This document shows, one piece after another, positions 5,912 through 12,891 of a stretch of 14,405 bases of DNA (its first letter is position 1; the number at the start of each line of letters is the position of its first letter). The notes under the pieces were generated by a model, which did not search any database, had not been told where the DNA came from, and saw nothing but the letters and a program-made list of their open reading frames with translations. Made by a program: the position numbers and the translations under genes. Source of the stretch: Firm-04 sp964463355. GTDB lineage: Bacteria; Bacillota; Clostridia; Oscillospirales; Ruminococcaceae. The stretch is taken from the NCBI GenBank assembly GCA_964463355.1, contig CAYXBP010000034.1:1-14405 (forward strand), written 5' to 3'.

Positions 5912-6400
5912 TTAGAAAAAAACTTGCATGGCAAGATAGAACAGTGCGAATGCAATCGCGCAGCTTAGCAAACCGATACAGAGTTCTTTGCCCAGCTTGC
6001 GGCGCAGCAGACAGTTTTTTTCGGTTGCCAGATACGCACTGCGCACTCGTATTGGTTCAGGGGTGCTGTCGGGGTATTCTCCTGAAGCAAATGCCTTTGC
6101 GCGCAGCGAGATTTTAACGGAATCTCCCTGCCGTATGCGTGTGGCGGTCGGGTGATCTGTGAAGAATGCTACGGTATGGTTGAGATGATTGGCATCTGCA
6201 AATTGGATTAGCAAGCGTGCGCCATGTTCAGTGGGTACAGCAGAAAGACATTCTCCCTGAAAGCTGACCCATTCGGCAAAGGGCGTAATCAATCTGCCAA
6301 GCATACGGCAGAAAAGCCCGAGCAGCAGCAGGGTGGGGATGCCTGTCAGCAGATAACGCCAGTATTCCCGCATTTGCAGTGTGGCAAGCAATTGTGGCAT
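5912..6400 (-). CDS. Membrane protein of unknown function, two transmembrane helices
   Basis: The 162-residue product was not assigned to a family with confidence. One hydrophobic helix lies near residues 17-37 (YLLTGIPTLLLLGLF) and another at the very C terminus (about 140-160). Between them is a soluble region of about 100 residues that looks mostly beta, containing RQGDSVKISLRA. The layout is reminiscent of DUF3592-type proteins, but the match is weak. ATG 6400 is preferred to the in-frame TTG 6424 because AGAGGT stands at 6411-6416, while TTG has no ribosome binding site. The gene lies 33 bases after the MATE stop, and its stop codon overlaps the kinase ribosome binding site, so the three genes are probably co-transcribed. 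It could be an accessory of the pump or an unrelated passenger. Confidence 0.7.
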   Translation of the reverse strand: MPQLLATLQMREYWRYLLTGIPTLLLLGLFCRMLGRLITPFAEWVSFQGECLSAVPTEHGARLLIQFADANHLNHTVAFFTDHPTATRIRQGDSVKISLRAKAFASGEYPDSTPEPIRVRSAYLATEKNCLLRRKLGKELCIGLLSCAIAFALFYLAMQVFF

Positions 6401-6433
6401 GATTGATATGACCTCTCTTGACAAACGGACGGA

Positions 6434-7819
6434 TTATACAGCAGTTTCGGCAGCGGTGGCAAGGGTACGGATTTTTTTTCGATATTGGCGACATAGGAGA
6501 ATCACCGCGATGATCAAGTCGACACCCTCTGCAATGGGGAATGCCCACCAGATCAGTGAAAGCTGCCCTGTTTTTGCCAGCAGCAGAGCCATCGGCAGCA
6601 GAAACAACTGACGGATTACAGCGATCAGCAGACCGATGAAACCATCGCCCAACGCCTGAAAGGACGAGATTGAAATGATATTAATCCCTGCCACCAGAAA
6701 CGAAAGACTGATGGTCTGCAGGGCTGGGATGCCGATGCGCAGCATTTCTTCGGAGGGATCAAAGGGCATCAGCAGCAGCTTTGTGGCAAAACGGAAGATG
6801 CACAAACCCAGTATCATAATACAAACGGCGCAAATCATGGCGGCACGCATGGTGCCGATAATACGCTTTGGCTTGCGTGCGCCGTAGTTGTATGCGAGGA
6901 TTGGCACCATGGCATTGTTCATACCGAATACGGGCATGAATACAAAGCTTTGCAGCTTGAAATATACGCCGAACACGGCGACAGCGGTTTCGGAAAAGCG
7001 GATGAGAATGCGGTTCATACCAAAGGTCATAACAGAACTGAGTGCGGACAAAAGAATGGATGGCAGACCTACGATGTAGATTCGTCCTACTGTGTCCCAT
7101 GCAAGGCGGAACCCCCTGAAGCTGAGTCTGATATCTTTGTTGAGGTAGTAATTGAGGAAGAATCCCACCAGTGCTGCAAGCCATTGCCCCAAGATGGTTG
7201 CGTAGGCAGCGCCGGCTACGCCCAACTGCGGGAAGAAACCGATGCCGAAAATCAGGAGCCAGTCAAATAGAATGTTGGTCAGTGCGCCAACCAGCTGCAT
7301 TGCCATGGAGGCAACGGTGCGCCCAGTAGATTGCAACAGCCGCTCAAAGGTGACTTGCAGAAACAGCCCCGTGCCACCAATAGTGACCACACGCAGGTAA
7401 TCGATACCGTATTGGCGAATGGCGTCTATCTTTGTTTGAGAATGCATGAATGCGGTGGTGAAAAACAGACCGAACACCATGAACAGCAGCGAGGTAAAGA
7501 CCTCCAACAGCATACCGTGGGCGGCCACGCGATTTGCGCCATCGAAGTTTTTCTCACCCAGATTGCGCGAAAGCAGCGCATTGATGCCTACACCTGTACC
7601 CACAGCAAAAGCGATCATCAAATTCTGGACAGGAAACGCAAGGGAAACAGCAGTCAAGGCATCTTCACAGATCTTGGAAACGAAGATGCTATCTACCACA
7701 TTGTACATTGACTGCGCCAGCATTGAGAGCATCATGGGCAGTGCCATTTGCAGTAATAGCGGCGTTACGGGTTGGACACCCATTTTGTTTTCGGTGGATT
7801 GTGTTTGCGCAACAGCCAT
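6434..7819 (-). CDS. MATE family multidrug/cation efflux transporter
   Basis: The 461-residue product is a polytopic membrane protein of the MATE (MatE, DinF/NorM) class, which exports drugs or metabolites in exchange for Na+ or H+. It has about 12 hydrophobic segments in two homologous halves. Typical sequences are the N-terminal PMMLSMLAQSMYNVVDSIFVSK and AFPVQNLMIAFAVGTGVGINALLSRNLGEK, and in the second half GMNNAMVPILAYNYGARKPKRI. The start is placed at ATG 7819, giving MAVAQTQ, because AAAGGA (7831-7836) precedes it; the upstream in-frame ATG at 7882 lies in the promoter region. It heads a - strand operon with the small membrane protein and the sugar kinase. Substrate unknown. No linked MarR or TetR regulator is visible. 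Confidence 0.93.
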   Translation of the reverse strand: MAVAQTQSTENKMGVQPVTPLLLQMALPMMLSMLAQSMYNVVDSIFVSKICEDALTAVSLAFPVQNLMIAFAVGTGVGINALLSRNLGEKNFDGANRVAAHGMLLEVFTSLLFMVFGLFFTTAFMHSQTKIDAIRQYGIDYLRVVTIGGTGLFLQVTFERLLQSTGRTVASMAMQLVGALTNILFDWLLIFGIGFFPQLGVAGAAYATILGQWLAALVGFFLNYYLNKDIRLSFRGFRLAWDTVGRIYIVGLPSILLSALSSVMTFGMNRILIRFSETAVAVFGVYFKLQSFVFMPVFGMNNAMVPILAYNYGARKPKRIIGTMRAAMICAVCIMILGLCIFRFATKLLLMPFDPSEEMLRIGIPALQTISLSFLVAGINIISISSFQALGDGFIGLLIAVIRQLFLLPMALLLAKTGQLSLIWWAFPIAEGVDLIIAVILLCRQYRKKIRTLATAAETAV

Positions 7820-7853
7820 ATTTTGGTACTTCCTTTGCTTTATTCTTACATCT

Positions 7854-7882
7854 ATTATAGCATTTCCGTTTTTTCTTTGCAA
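7854..7882 (-). promoter_or_regulatory. Promoter of the MATE operon
   Basis: On the - strand, TTGCAA (7877-7882) and a perfect TATAAT (7854-7859) are separated by 17 bases. Initiation is expected near 7847, about 28 bases before the chosen ATG. Confidence 0.75.
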
Positions 7883-7910
7883 GTCGATAAAAAAATATTG
7901 TGGAAACGCA

Positions 7911-7942
7911 CAAAAAACGAGATGCCCATGGGAACATCTCGT
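7911..7942 (-). terminator. Intrinsic terminator of the prepilin gene
   Basis: ACGAGATG (7917-7924) pairs with CATCTCGT (7935-7942) and an inner CCCATGGG adds to the stem. On the - strand a run of six T follows (7912-7917). It lies about 30 bases after the prepilin stop. On the + strand the tail GTTTGTTTTT could also work, so it may be bidirectional. Confidence 0.85.
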
Positions 7943-7969
7943 TTGTTTTTGATGAGAAAGAGGGGAATA

Positions 7970-8704
7970 TCAACTCCATGCAGGATCTACAAATGCGGTA
8001 CGGAAATTTCGGAAGAAGTCTGAATTGCTCATGAATGTTTCGATATTATTCACATGATCCAGCTCAGCAGCTTTGGTTACTTCACCGAAAACATCCGTTG
8101 TATTGATGGGGTACGCACCGACATAGCGGGTGGAATTGGTATCTGCGCAAATCACAGCCATGACCTGAAACCCGTCGATGTAAGCGACCCAGGTCGTTTC
8201 GTTCTGACCTGCAAACAGACGCTCCATACGGTTCATAAACGAAGAACGCGTGGAATTATCGTTCAGGGTATTGGTCAATGCAGTGTTAAAAGCAGAGGAT
8301 TCGGCGGTTTCCACGGTACCGTCATTGTCATTATCCTGCCATACGGTGGCGGTTGACACACCATTGATAGAATACACGATCATGCTACCATCGGTAATGC
8401 CAGTCATTACAGTTTTGCCGTTTTTTGTCAGGGGATTTCCGCTGCTGTCTAACAGAGGCTCGCTGCCGTAGAAAGTTGTGCTGGAATCGTCACGCTCGGA
8501 AAACTCCAATTCCTGACAGATGGTCTGGATGGAGTTGAAGATCAGCTTGGCGTTTGCGTTTGAAGATTTCAGACGGTTGCGGCGCATATAAGAACTGATG
8601 GTGGGGATGGCAACCAGCAAAAGCACGCCAATAATACCGATCACAACGATCAGCTCGATCAATGTAAAGCCCTTTGCACGGGCGGTTTTCTTTTTTGTGG
8701 ACAT
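7970..8704 (-). CDS. Type IV prepilin-like protein with an EF-hand-type loop
   Basis: The 244-residue protein starts with a short basic leader and the class III signal KGFTLIELIVVIGIIGVLLLVAIP. A prepilin peptidase should cut after Gly12 and methylate Phe13; Glu17 is the conserved Glu5 of the mature pilin. One hydrophobic helix (13-36) anchors it before assembly. The rest is a polar extracellular domain rich in Thr, Ser, Asn and Asp. Residues 124-135 (DNDNDGTVETAE) fit the EF-hand loop exactly: acidic residues at positions 1, 3, 5, Gly at 6, a hydrophobic residue at 8, Glu at 12. ATG 8704 follows AAGGAGG (8715-8721). No pilus ATPase, platform protein or prepilin peptidase is nearby, so the machinery must be elsewhere or the protein is a pseudopilin. 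Its exact role is unknown. Confidence 0.85.
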   Translation of the reverse strand: MSTKKKTARAKGFTLIELIVVIGIIGVLLLVAIPTISSYMRRNRLKSSNANAKLIFNSIQTICQELEFSERDDSSTTFYGSEPLLDSSGNPLTKNGKTVMTGITDGSMIVYSINGVSTATVWQDNDNDGTVETAESSAFNTALTNTLNDNSTRSSFMNRMERLFAGQNETTWVAYIDGFQVMAVICADTNSTRYVGAYPINTTDVFGEVTKAAELDHVNNIETFMSNSDFFRNFRTAFVDPAWS

Positions 8705-8786
8705 AGAAAAAACCCTCCTTTTTCATGTGAGATGTGGGCAGCATCGCACAGTAATAAAGAACACGAACCGCCCATATTCCACTATT

Positions 8787-8815
8787 AGTATAACACAATC
8801 ATGGACAATTGTCAA
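8787..8815 (-). promoter_or_regulatory. Promoter of the prepilin gene
   Basis: On the - strand, consensus TTGACA (8810-8815) and TATACT (8787-8792) are separated by 17 bases. A perfect 10-base palindrome, GACAATTGTC (8804-8813), overlaps the -35 and could be an operator. The promoter means the gene need not depend on readthrough from the upstream kinase-like gene. Confidence 0.85.
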
Positions 8816-8882
8816 TAGAATCGTGAACAATTTGTGAAGTGCAGGTTACACAAAAATGATGGTGCAGATTCGTGCAAAACGA

Positions 8883-10022
8883 CTAAATGCCACCCGTATG
8901 ATGAAAATCAATCATCGAGGAGAGCATGGTACCAATCATGCCGAAGCGTCCGCAATCTTGTGGCTTGATTGGACTTTCAAAGGTGATGCTGCATTGTTCG
9001 GTCAGAGGGATGCGCAGAGTATACACTCTACCCATACCGCCTGGCTGAAGGGTAATCGTTGCGTTGTACTGTTTGCAGAAGCAACGCATCAGTGCATCAT
9101 TGGAGAACGGCGTTTCGTCCAGATACGAGCGACTGGGACTGTGTACCTGTGGGGGACATTTTCCGCTGACCTTCTCGGCGCGCATGGCTAATACGGCATA
9201 GCCGTCTTCGCACGTACAATGAATCGCCACCCGGCAGTTCACTGTGCAGTTCGAATGCACCGTCTGCAACAATGAAAGTATCGTGAACATCAGGCGTTCT
9301 GCGTTGACCTTGACCCAGATTGTTTCCTGATCGGCGGTGCAGATTACGGGCAGCAAGCCTCCCACGACTTTATCAATCGAACAGCAAAGCGTACGAACGA
9401 AAACGGTGAGCGCGATGGGTTCATCCCCTTCGGCGTGCTGCATTTTAGCATCATTGTACCACGCAAGCTCTTCGAAGCGCACTGCCTGATTGAGCAGACG
9501 ATAGCAGGCGGCCAGCATCTGGTCGATGGCTTCCATGCTCATATCGCTGCAACGATTCTTTGCGACCAGCTGATGGACATCATTGAGTGCGTATAGAGAT
9601 TGTTCTGCTGCAACACGGCATTCTCCAGCACAATTGATCAGCAATTCTGTGTCCATGTTGCGCGTCAGGGAACGCATGGGATCGGTACAAAAGCGCAATA
9701 GATAATAACAGGAGTCTGAAGTGGCGGGGCTGGTTGATGCGGTGGATACGGCTGCCGATTGAGCGTCTGAAGGCAGCAGAAACATTTTTTCCACGGTGCA
9801 GCAAATGTATTCGGTGCCGTCAAACAGCGGGATATCCGTGCATTCCCAGAGCGGAGCGTGACCAGGCACGGTGATTGCGGCTTGTACCAACAGCAAAAAG
9901 CGTTGTTCGAAGGAGCGGTTGCTCCACAGCAGCCGCAGTGTGTTTGTGACGGCACACATTGCCGACGAATTCTTTCCATACAGGAAATCTAGCGCATCTG
10001 TGTGCTGTTTGGAAAAACGCAT
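8883..10022 (-). CDS. Cysteine-rich degenerate histidine-kinase-like protein with PAS-like N terminus
   Basis: The 379-residue protein has no signal peptide or membrane helix. Residues about 17-85 resemble a PAS domain (AMCAVTNTLRLLWSNRSFEQRF). Residues 115-190 form a helical region placed like a dimerisation/phosphoacceptor domain, but without an H-E/D-L/I phosphorylation box. Residues 233-340 resemble a HATPase_c fold: VNAERLMFTILSLLQTV sits where the N box should be, and FCKQYNATITLQPGGMGRVYTLRIPL where the final strands should be. The N-box Asn and the DxG and GxG glycine motifs are missing, so ATP binding is doubtful. There are 22 cysteines (5.8%), including two CC pairs and several CxC or CxxxC. 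The ATG follows AAGGAGG closely (5-base spacing). No response regulator is adjacent. It may be a pseudokinase, scaffold or thiol/metal sensor; the function is not established. Confidence 0.7.
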   Translation of the reverse strand: MRFSKQHTDALDFLYGKNSSAMCAVTNTLRLLWSNRSFEQRFLLLVQAAITVPGHAPLWECTDIPLFDGTEYICCTVEKMFLLPSDAQSAAVSTASTSPATSDSCYYLLRFCTDPMRSLTRNMDTELLINCAGECRVAAEQSLYALNDVHQLVAKNRCSDMSMEAIDQMLAACYRLLNQAVRFEELAWYNDAKMQHAEGDEPIALTVFVRTLCCSIDKVVGGLLPVICTADQETIWVKVNAERLMFTILSLLQTVHSNCTVNCRVAIHCTCEDGYAVLAMRAEKVSGKCPPQVHSPSRSYLDETPFSNDALMRCFCKQYNATITLQPGGMGRVYTLRIPLTEQCSITFESPIKPQDCGRFGMIGTMLSSMIDFHHTGGI

Positions 10023-10155
10023 GATGCCCTCCTTTTCTTGCGGCTATTCGCACAGACCGCAGAATGATATGGTGTTACAGAAACAAGATACTGCCACTAC
10101 CATTATACATGATTTTTTCGCGTTTTGCGAGGACTTTCCACATACTTTTTTCGAT

Positions 10156-10171
10156 TTGTGATAATCCACAA
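10156..10171. promoter_or_regulatory. Inverted repeat upstream of gap, possible operator
   Basis: TTGTG, six bases, then CACAA forms a perfect 5-bp inverted repeat about 80 bases before the gap -35. It resembles half of a Rex (NADH sensor) site, but Rex sites known to me have eight bases between these arms. The rest of 10023-10249 is AT-rich with no gene; a TATAAT on the - strand at 10102-10107 may serve the kinase-like gene, though no good -35 accompanies it. Confidence 0.25.
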
Positions 10172-10249
10172 AAAATGGCTTTCATTCTGCTACAAGATGC
10201 ACAAATTGTCGCTTTTTTACTCTTGCCTGTTGTTTTTTTATCAAATCCC

Positions 10250-10278
10250 TTGCATTTTTGAAGAAAATGGTGTAAAAT
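10250..10278 (+). promoter_or_regulatory. Promoter of gap
   Basis: TTGCAT (10250-10255) and TAAAAT (10273-10278) are separated by 17 bases, with an AT-rich upstream stretch including a run of seven T. Initiation near 10285 gives a leader of about 26 bases with AGGAGGT at 10297-10303. Confidence 0.75.
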
Positions 10279-10310
10279 AGAACCATCAAAGTTATCAGGA
10301 GGTAATTCCA

Positions 10311-11348
10311 ATGTCCGTTAAAGTTGCTATCAATGGCTTTGGCCGTATCGGCCGTCTCGCATTCCGCCAGATGTTCGGCGCAGAGGGCTATGAGGTTGTG
10401 GCGATCAACGACCTGACCAAGCCCTCCATGCTGGCTCAGTTGCTGAAGTATGATACCGCACAGGGCGGCTACTGCGGCAGAATCGGTGAGAATCTGCACA
10501 CTGTGGTTGCTGACGATGAGGCTGGTACCATCACCGTAGACGGCAAGACCCTGAAGATCTATGCCGAGAAGGATGCAAAGGATCTGCCTTGGGGCAAGAT
10601 CGGTGTTGATGTTGTTCTGGAGTGCACTGGCTTCTACTGCTCCAAGGAGAAATCTCAGGCTCACATTGATGCAGGCGCGAAGAAGGTTGTTATTTCTGCT
10701 CCCGCAGGCAATGATCTGCCTACCATCGTGTTCTCTGTGAACGAAAAGACCCTGACTGCTGCTGATACCATCATTTCCGCAGCATCCTGCACCACCAACT
10801 GCCTCGCTCCCATGGCGAAGGCTCTGAACGATTATGCTCCCATCCAGTCTGGTATCATGAGTACCATTCACGCTTACACCGGCGATCAGATGATTCTGGA
10901 TGGCCCTCACCGCAAGGGTGACTTCCGTCGTGCCCGTGCAGGTGCTGCAAACATCGTTCCCAACTCCACTGGTGCTGCTAAGGCAATTGGTCTGGTTATT
11001 CCTGAGCTGAACGGCAAGCTGATCGGCTCTGCACAGCGCGTTCCTGTTCCTACTGGCTCTACCACCATCCTGACCGCTGTTGTTAAGGGTGCTGATGTGA
11101 CCAAGGAGGGCATCAATGCTGCTATGAAGGCTGCTGCTTCTGCTTCCTTTGGCTACAACGAGGATCAGATTGTTTCTTCCGATGTTATCGGCATGACCTA
11201 TGGTTCTCTGTTTGATGCAACCCAGACCATGGTTGCAAAGATCGCTGACGATCTGTACGAGGTTCAGGTTGTTTCTTGGTATGATAACGAGAACTCCTAC
11301 ACCAGCCAGATGGTTCGCACCATTAAGTACTTCGCAGAGCTTGGTTAA
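10311..11348 (+). CDS. gap: Glyceraldehyde-3-phosphate dehydrogenase, NAD-dependent type
   Basis: The 345-residue enzyme catalyses the oxidative phosphorylation of glyceraldehyde 3-phosphate to 1,3-bisphosphoglycerate in glycolysis, in the cytoplasm. The Rossmann motif INGFGRIGR is at residues 7-15. Asp34 in AIND supports NAD rather than NADP use. The active site is SAASCTTNCLAP, with catalytic Cys160 and its partner His187 (TIHAYT). The substrate-binding RRARAGAANIVPNSTGAAKA and the C-terminal WYDNENSYTSQM are intact. It is slightly longer than the common 333-338 residues. Codon choice is strongly biased (CTG, GGC, GTT, ATC, few rare codons), as expected for a highly expressed gene. It has its own promoter and terminator, with no pgk or tpi next to it. 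The assignment is secure. Confidence 0.98.
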   Translation: MSVKVAINGFGRIGRLAFRQMFGAEGYEVVAINDLTKPSMLAQLLKYDTAQGGYCGRIGENLHTVVADDEAGTITVDGKTLKIYAEKDAKDLPWGKIGVDVVLECTGFYCSKEKSQAHIDAGAKKVVISAPAGNDLPTIVFSVNEKTLTAADTIISAASCTTNCLAPMAKALNDYAPIQSGIMSTIHAYTGDQMILDGPHRKGDFRRARAGAANIVPNSTGAAKAIGLVIPELNGKLIGSAQRVPVPTGSTTILTAVVKGADVTKEGINAAMKAAASASFGYNEDQIVSSDVIGMTYGSLFDATQTMVAKIADDLYEVQVVSWYDNENSYTSQMVRTIKYFAELG

Positions 11349-11386
11349 TCTTTCGGATATACGCAAAACCTTGCAAAATGCAAAGC

Positions 11387-11421
11387 AAAGCACCTCTGAT
11401 TCGTTCAGGGGTGCTTTTGTT
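11387..11421 (+). terminator. Intrinsic terminator of gap
   Basis: AAAGCACCTCTGA pairs with TTCAGGGGTGCTTTT across a short TTCG-containing loop, followed by a T-rich tail. A stable GC-rich stem with a UUCG-type loop is typical. As no separate hairpin follows the carboxypeptidase stop at 11464, it may also end transcription on the - strand. Confidence 0.88.
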
Positions 11422-11463
11422 TATTGAGGAAAGTGCTGTATAGAATTTACCTTGATGTTTTCG

Positions 11464-12654
11464 CTACTCTGTGTGGGGGCTTCCTGCGGATTGCAATGGC
11501 TTTGCTGGTGTGCCATATAACCATATAAAGAATCTTTGCCACCATGTGTGCTTTGAAGGATCGGTTGAAGCAATGGGGCTGTCGTCTGCGGCATAGAGAG
11601 GTAATTCGTCAATGATGATGCCGTTTTCTGAAACATAACGCAGCGTGCCAACGCGTTCGTCTTTGCAAATGGGCGCGGTGAGAAACGGCGGCAGCAGAAT
11701 ATCTGAGTGGATTGTTGCAGGCTTGCCATTCCATGCGGTCAATATCAATGGTTCTTTGGCGTAAACGAATACGCCAGTCTTTTCGCTGCCTTCTACGGGT
11801 AGGGAGAGATCTGTAGGGAGAGCGACGGTATAGCTTTCCGCAATGGAAAAACCGTATTCGTATAACGCGAGATGGTCGTTCCAGTCGTTTTTATCGTTGA
11901 GGGTGACGCAGATGAGTGTGGCTTTGCCACGCTTGCAGGCACTGACCAGACAACGCCCTGCGGCATCAGTGAAGCCAGTTTTGATGCCGATGATATCTGC
12001 TGACATCGTAAGCAGTTTGTTGGTATTGTATAATGTTCGTACATAGGGCGGATTGCCAAAGGATACTTCTGCCGCTTTCTGATTGCAAATCTCTGCGAAA
12101 TCTGGATTTTGCAGTGCAACTCGCGCGAGCAGTGCCATATCATATGCCGATGCGCCGTGCCCTTCTGCATCCAGCCCTGATGGAGAAGCAAAACTGGTGC
12201 GCGTCATGCCGATTTCTGCGGCGCGGCGATTCATTTGTTGCAGAAAACTTGAGATATTGCCTGCCACTGCTACCGCAGCGGCATTTGCTGCATCGTTGCC
12301 AGAGGGTAGAAGCATTCCAACGCATAATGCGCGCTTTGTGACAACATCACCTTCTTGTAACCCCATGGAAGAACCTTCTACATGGATTGCTTCGGCATCG
12401 ACTACAAATGGGTCATCCAGATTGCCGCTTTCCAACGTGAGCAATGTGGTCATAATCTTGGTGGTGCTTGCCATGGGCAGCTTCTGGTTTTCATGCTTGC
12501 CGCAAATGATTTGCCCTGTTTGCGCATCAATTAAGATGTGTGCAGCCGCTGCGGTATCGGGGGGATGTGTGACGGCTTCGGCGTGGATTGGTATCAGCAG
12601 CGATATTGCCAACAGTACAGCGACAATCTGCTGAACCATAGTTGTGTGTGCCAT
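11464..12654 (-). CDS. Secreted D-alanyl-D-alanine carboxypeptidase (PBP5-type, peptidase S11)
   Basis: The 396-residue precursor belongs to the low-molecular-weight penicillin-binding proteins that remove the terminal D-Ala from peptidoglycan stem peptides outside the cell. A signal peptide covers about residues 1-27 (hydrophobic VAVLLAISLLIPIHAEA). The three active-site motifs are intact: SxxK as STTK (63-66, nucleophile Ser63), SGN (118-120) and KTG (225-227). Residues about 275-370 form the PBP5 C-terminal beta domain, and the end has an aromatic amphipathic segment WWQRFFIWLYG suited to membrane-surface binding. ATG 12654 is chosen because AGGAAG (12659-12664) precedes it and it yields the signal peptide; the open frame extends upstream to 13101 but overlaps the neighbouring divergent gene and promoter. 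It resembles DacF/DacB/DacA proteins, but the subtype cannot be told. Confidence 0.94.
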   Translation of the reverse strand: MAHTTMVQQIVAVLLAISLLIPIHAEAVTHPPDTAAAAHILIDAQTGQIICGKHENQKLPMASTTKIMTTLLTLESGNLDDPFVVDAEAIHVEGSSMGLQEGDVVTKRALCVGMLLPSGNDAANAAAVAVAGNISSFLQQMNRRAAEIGMTRTSFASPSGLDAEGHGASAYDMALLARVALQNPDFAEICNQKAAEVSFGNPPYVRTLYNTNKLLTMSADIIGIKTGFTDAAGRCLVSACKRGKATLICVTLNDKNDWNDHLALYEYGFSIAESYTVALPTDLSLPVEGSEKTGVFVYAKEPLILTAWNGKPATIHSDILLPPFLTAPICKDERVGTLRYVSENGIIIDELPLYAADDSPIASTDPSKHTWWQRFFIWLYGTPAKPLQSAGSPHTE

Positions 12655-12745
12655 AAATCTTCCTGCCTTTCTTTGCGTATGTGTCATTCTATGCAGAGAA
12701 GCTGTGAAAATATCCGCAAAAGTTTGTGAATTTTCAAAGCACCGC

Positions 12746-12774
12746 TTGACAATCATGCGAGGATACCGTATAAT
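12746..12774 (+). promoter_or_regulatory. Consensus promoter of the CNNM/CBS transporter gene
   Basis: TTGACA (12746-12751) and TATAAT (12769-12774) are both perfect consensus with a 17-base spacer. Initiation is expected at about 12781, exactly where the structured leader begins. Confidence 0.92.
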
Positions 12775-12780
12775 AAATAC

Positions 12781-12846
12781 AGTGGCAACACTTCCATGGT
12801 ACGCTTGAGGCGGATGTGCATCTACAATCCCGTGTGATGCTGCCAC
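12781..12846 (+). ncRNA. Predicted three-way-junction leader RNA before the ion transporter
   Basis: Three helices can be drawn. P1 is GTGGCA (12782-12787) with TGCCAC (12841-12846), six perfect pairs. P2 is 12789-12795 with 12812-12818, six pairs and one T-T mismatch. P3 is 12819-12825 with 12832-12839, seven pairs with one G-U and one bulge. The junction is tight: one base between P1 and P2, none between P2 and P3, one between P3 and P1. The element begins at the predicted transcript 5' end. No known riboswitch class was recognised. The P3 loop AATCC (12826-12830) could pair with GGATT at the ribosome binding site (12876-12880), a possible switch. Pairing is by eye. Confidence 0.4.
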
Positions 12847-12891
12847 GAAACTGGATTCAAAAACTGAAAACGAAAGGATTTCTCTTGCTGT

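Noticed and set aside
10130..10171. DnaA-box-like words (CTTTCCACA, TAATCCACA) before gap
   Set aside because: Each has one or more mismatches to TTATCCACA, there are only two, and no origin-associated genes are nearby.
10182..11393. A 403-codon - strand open frame opposite gap
   Set aside because: It arises from the strongly biased codons of gap on the other strand; low-complexity Asn/Gly/Leu composition and no family match.
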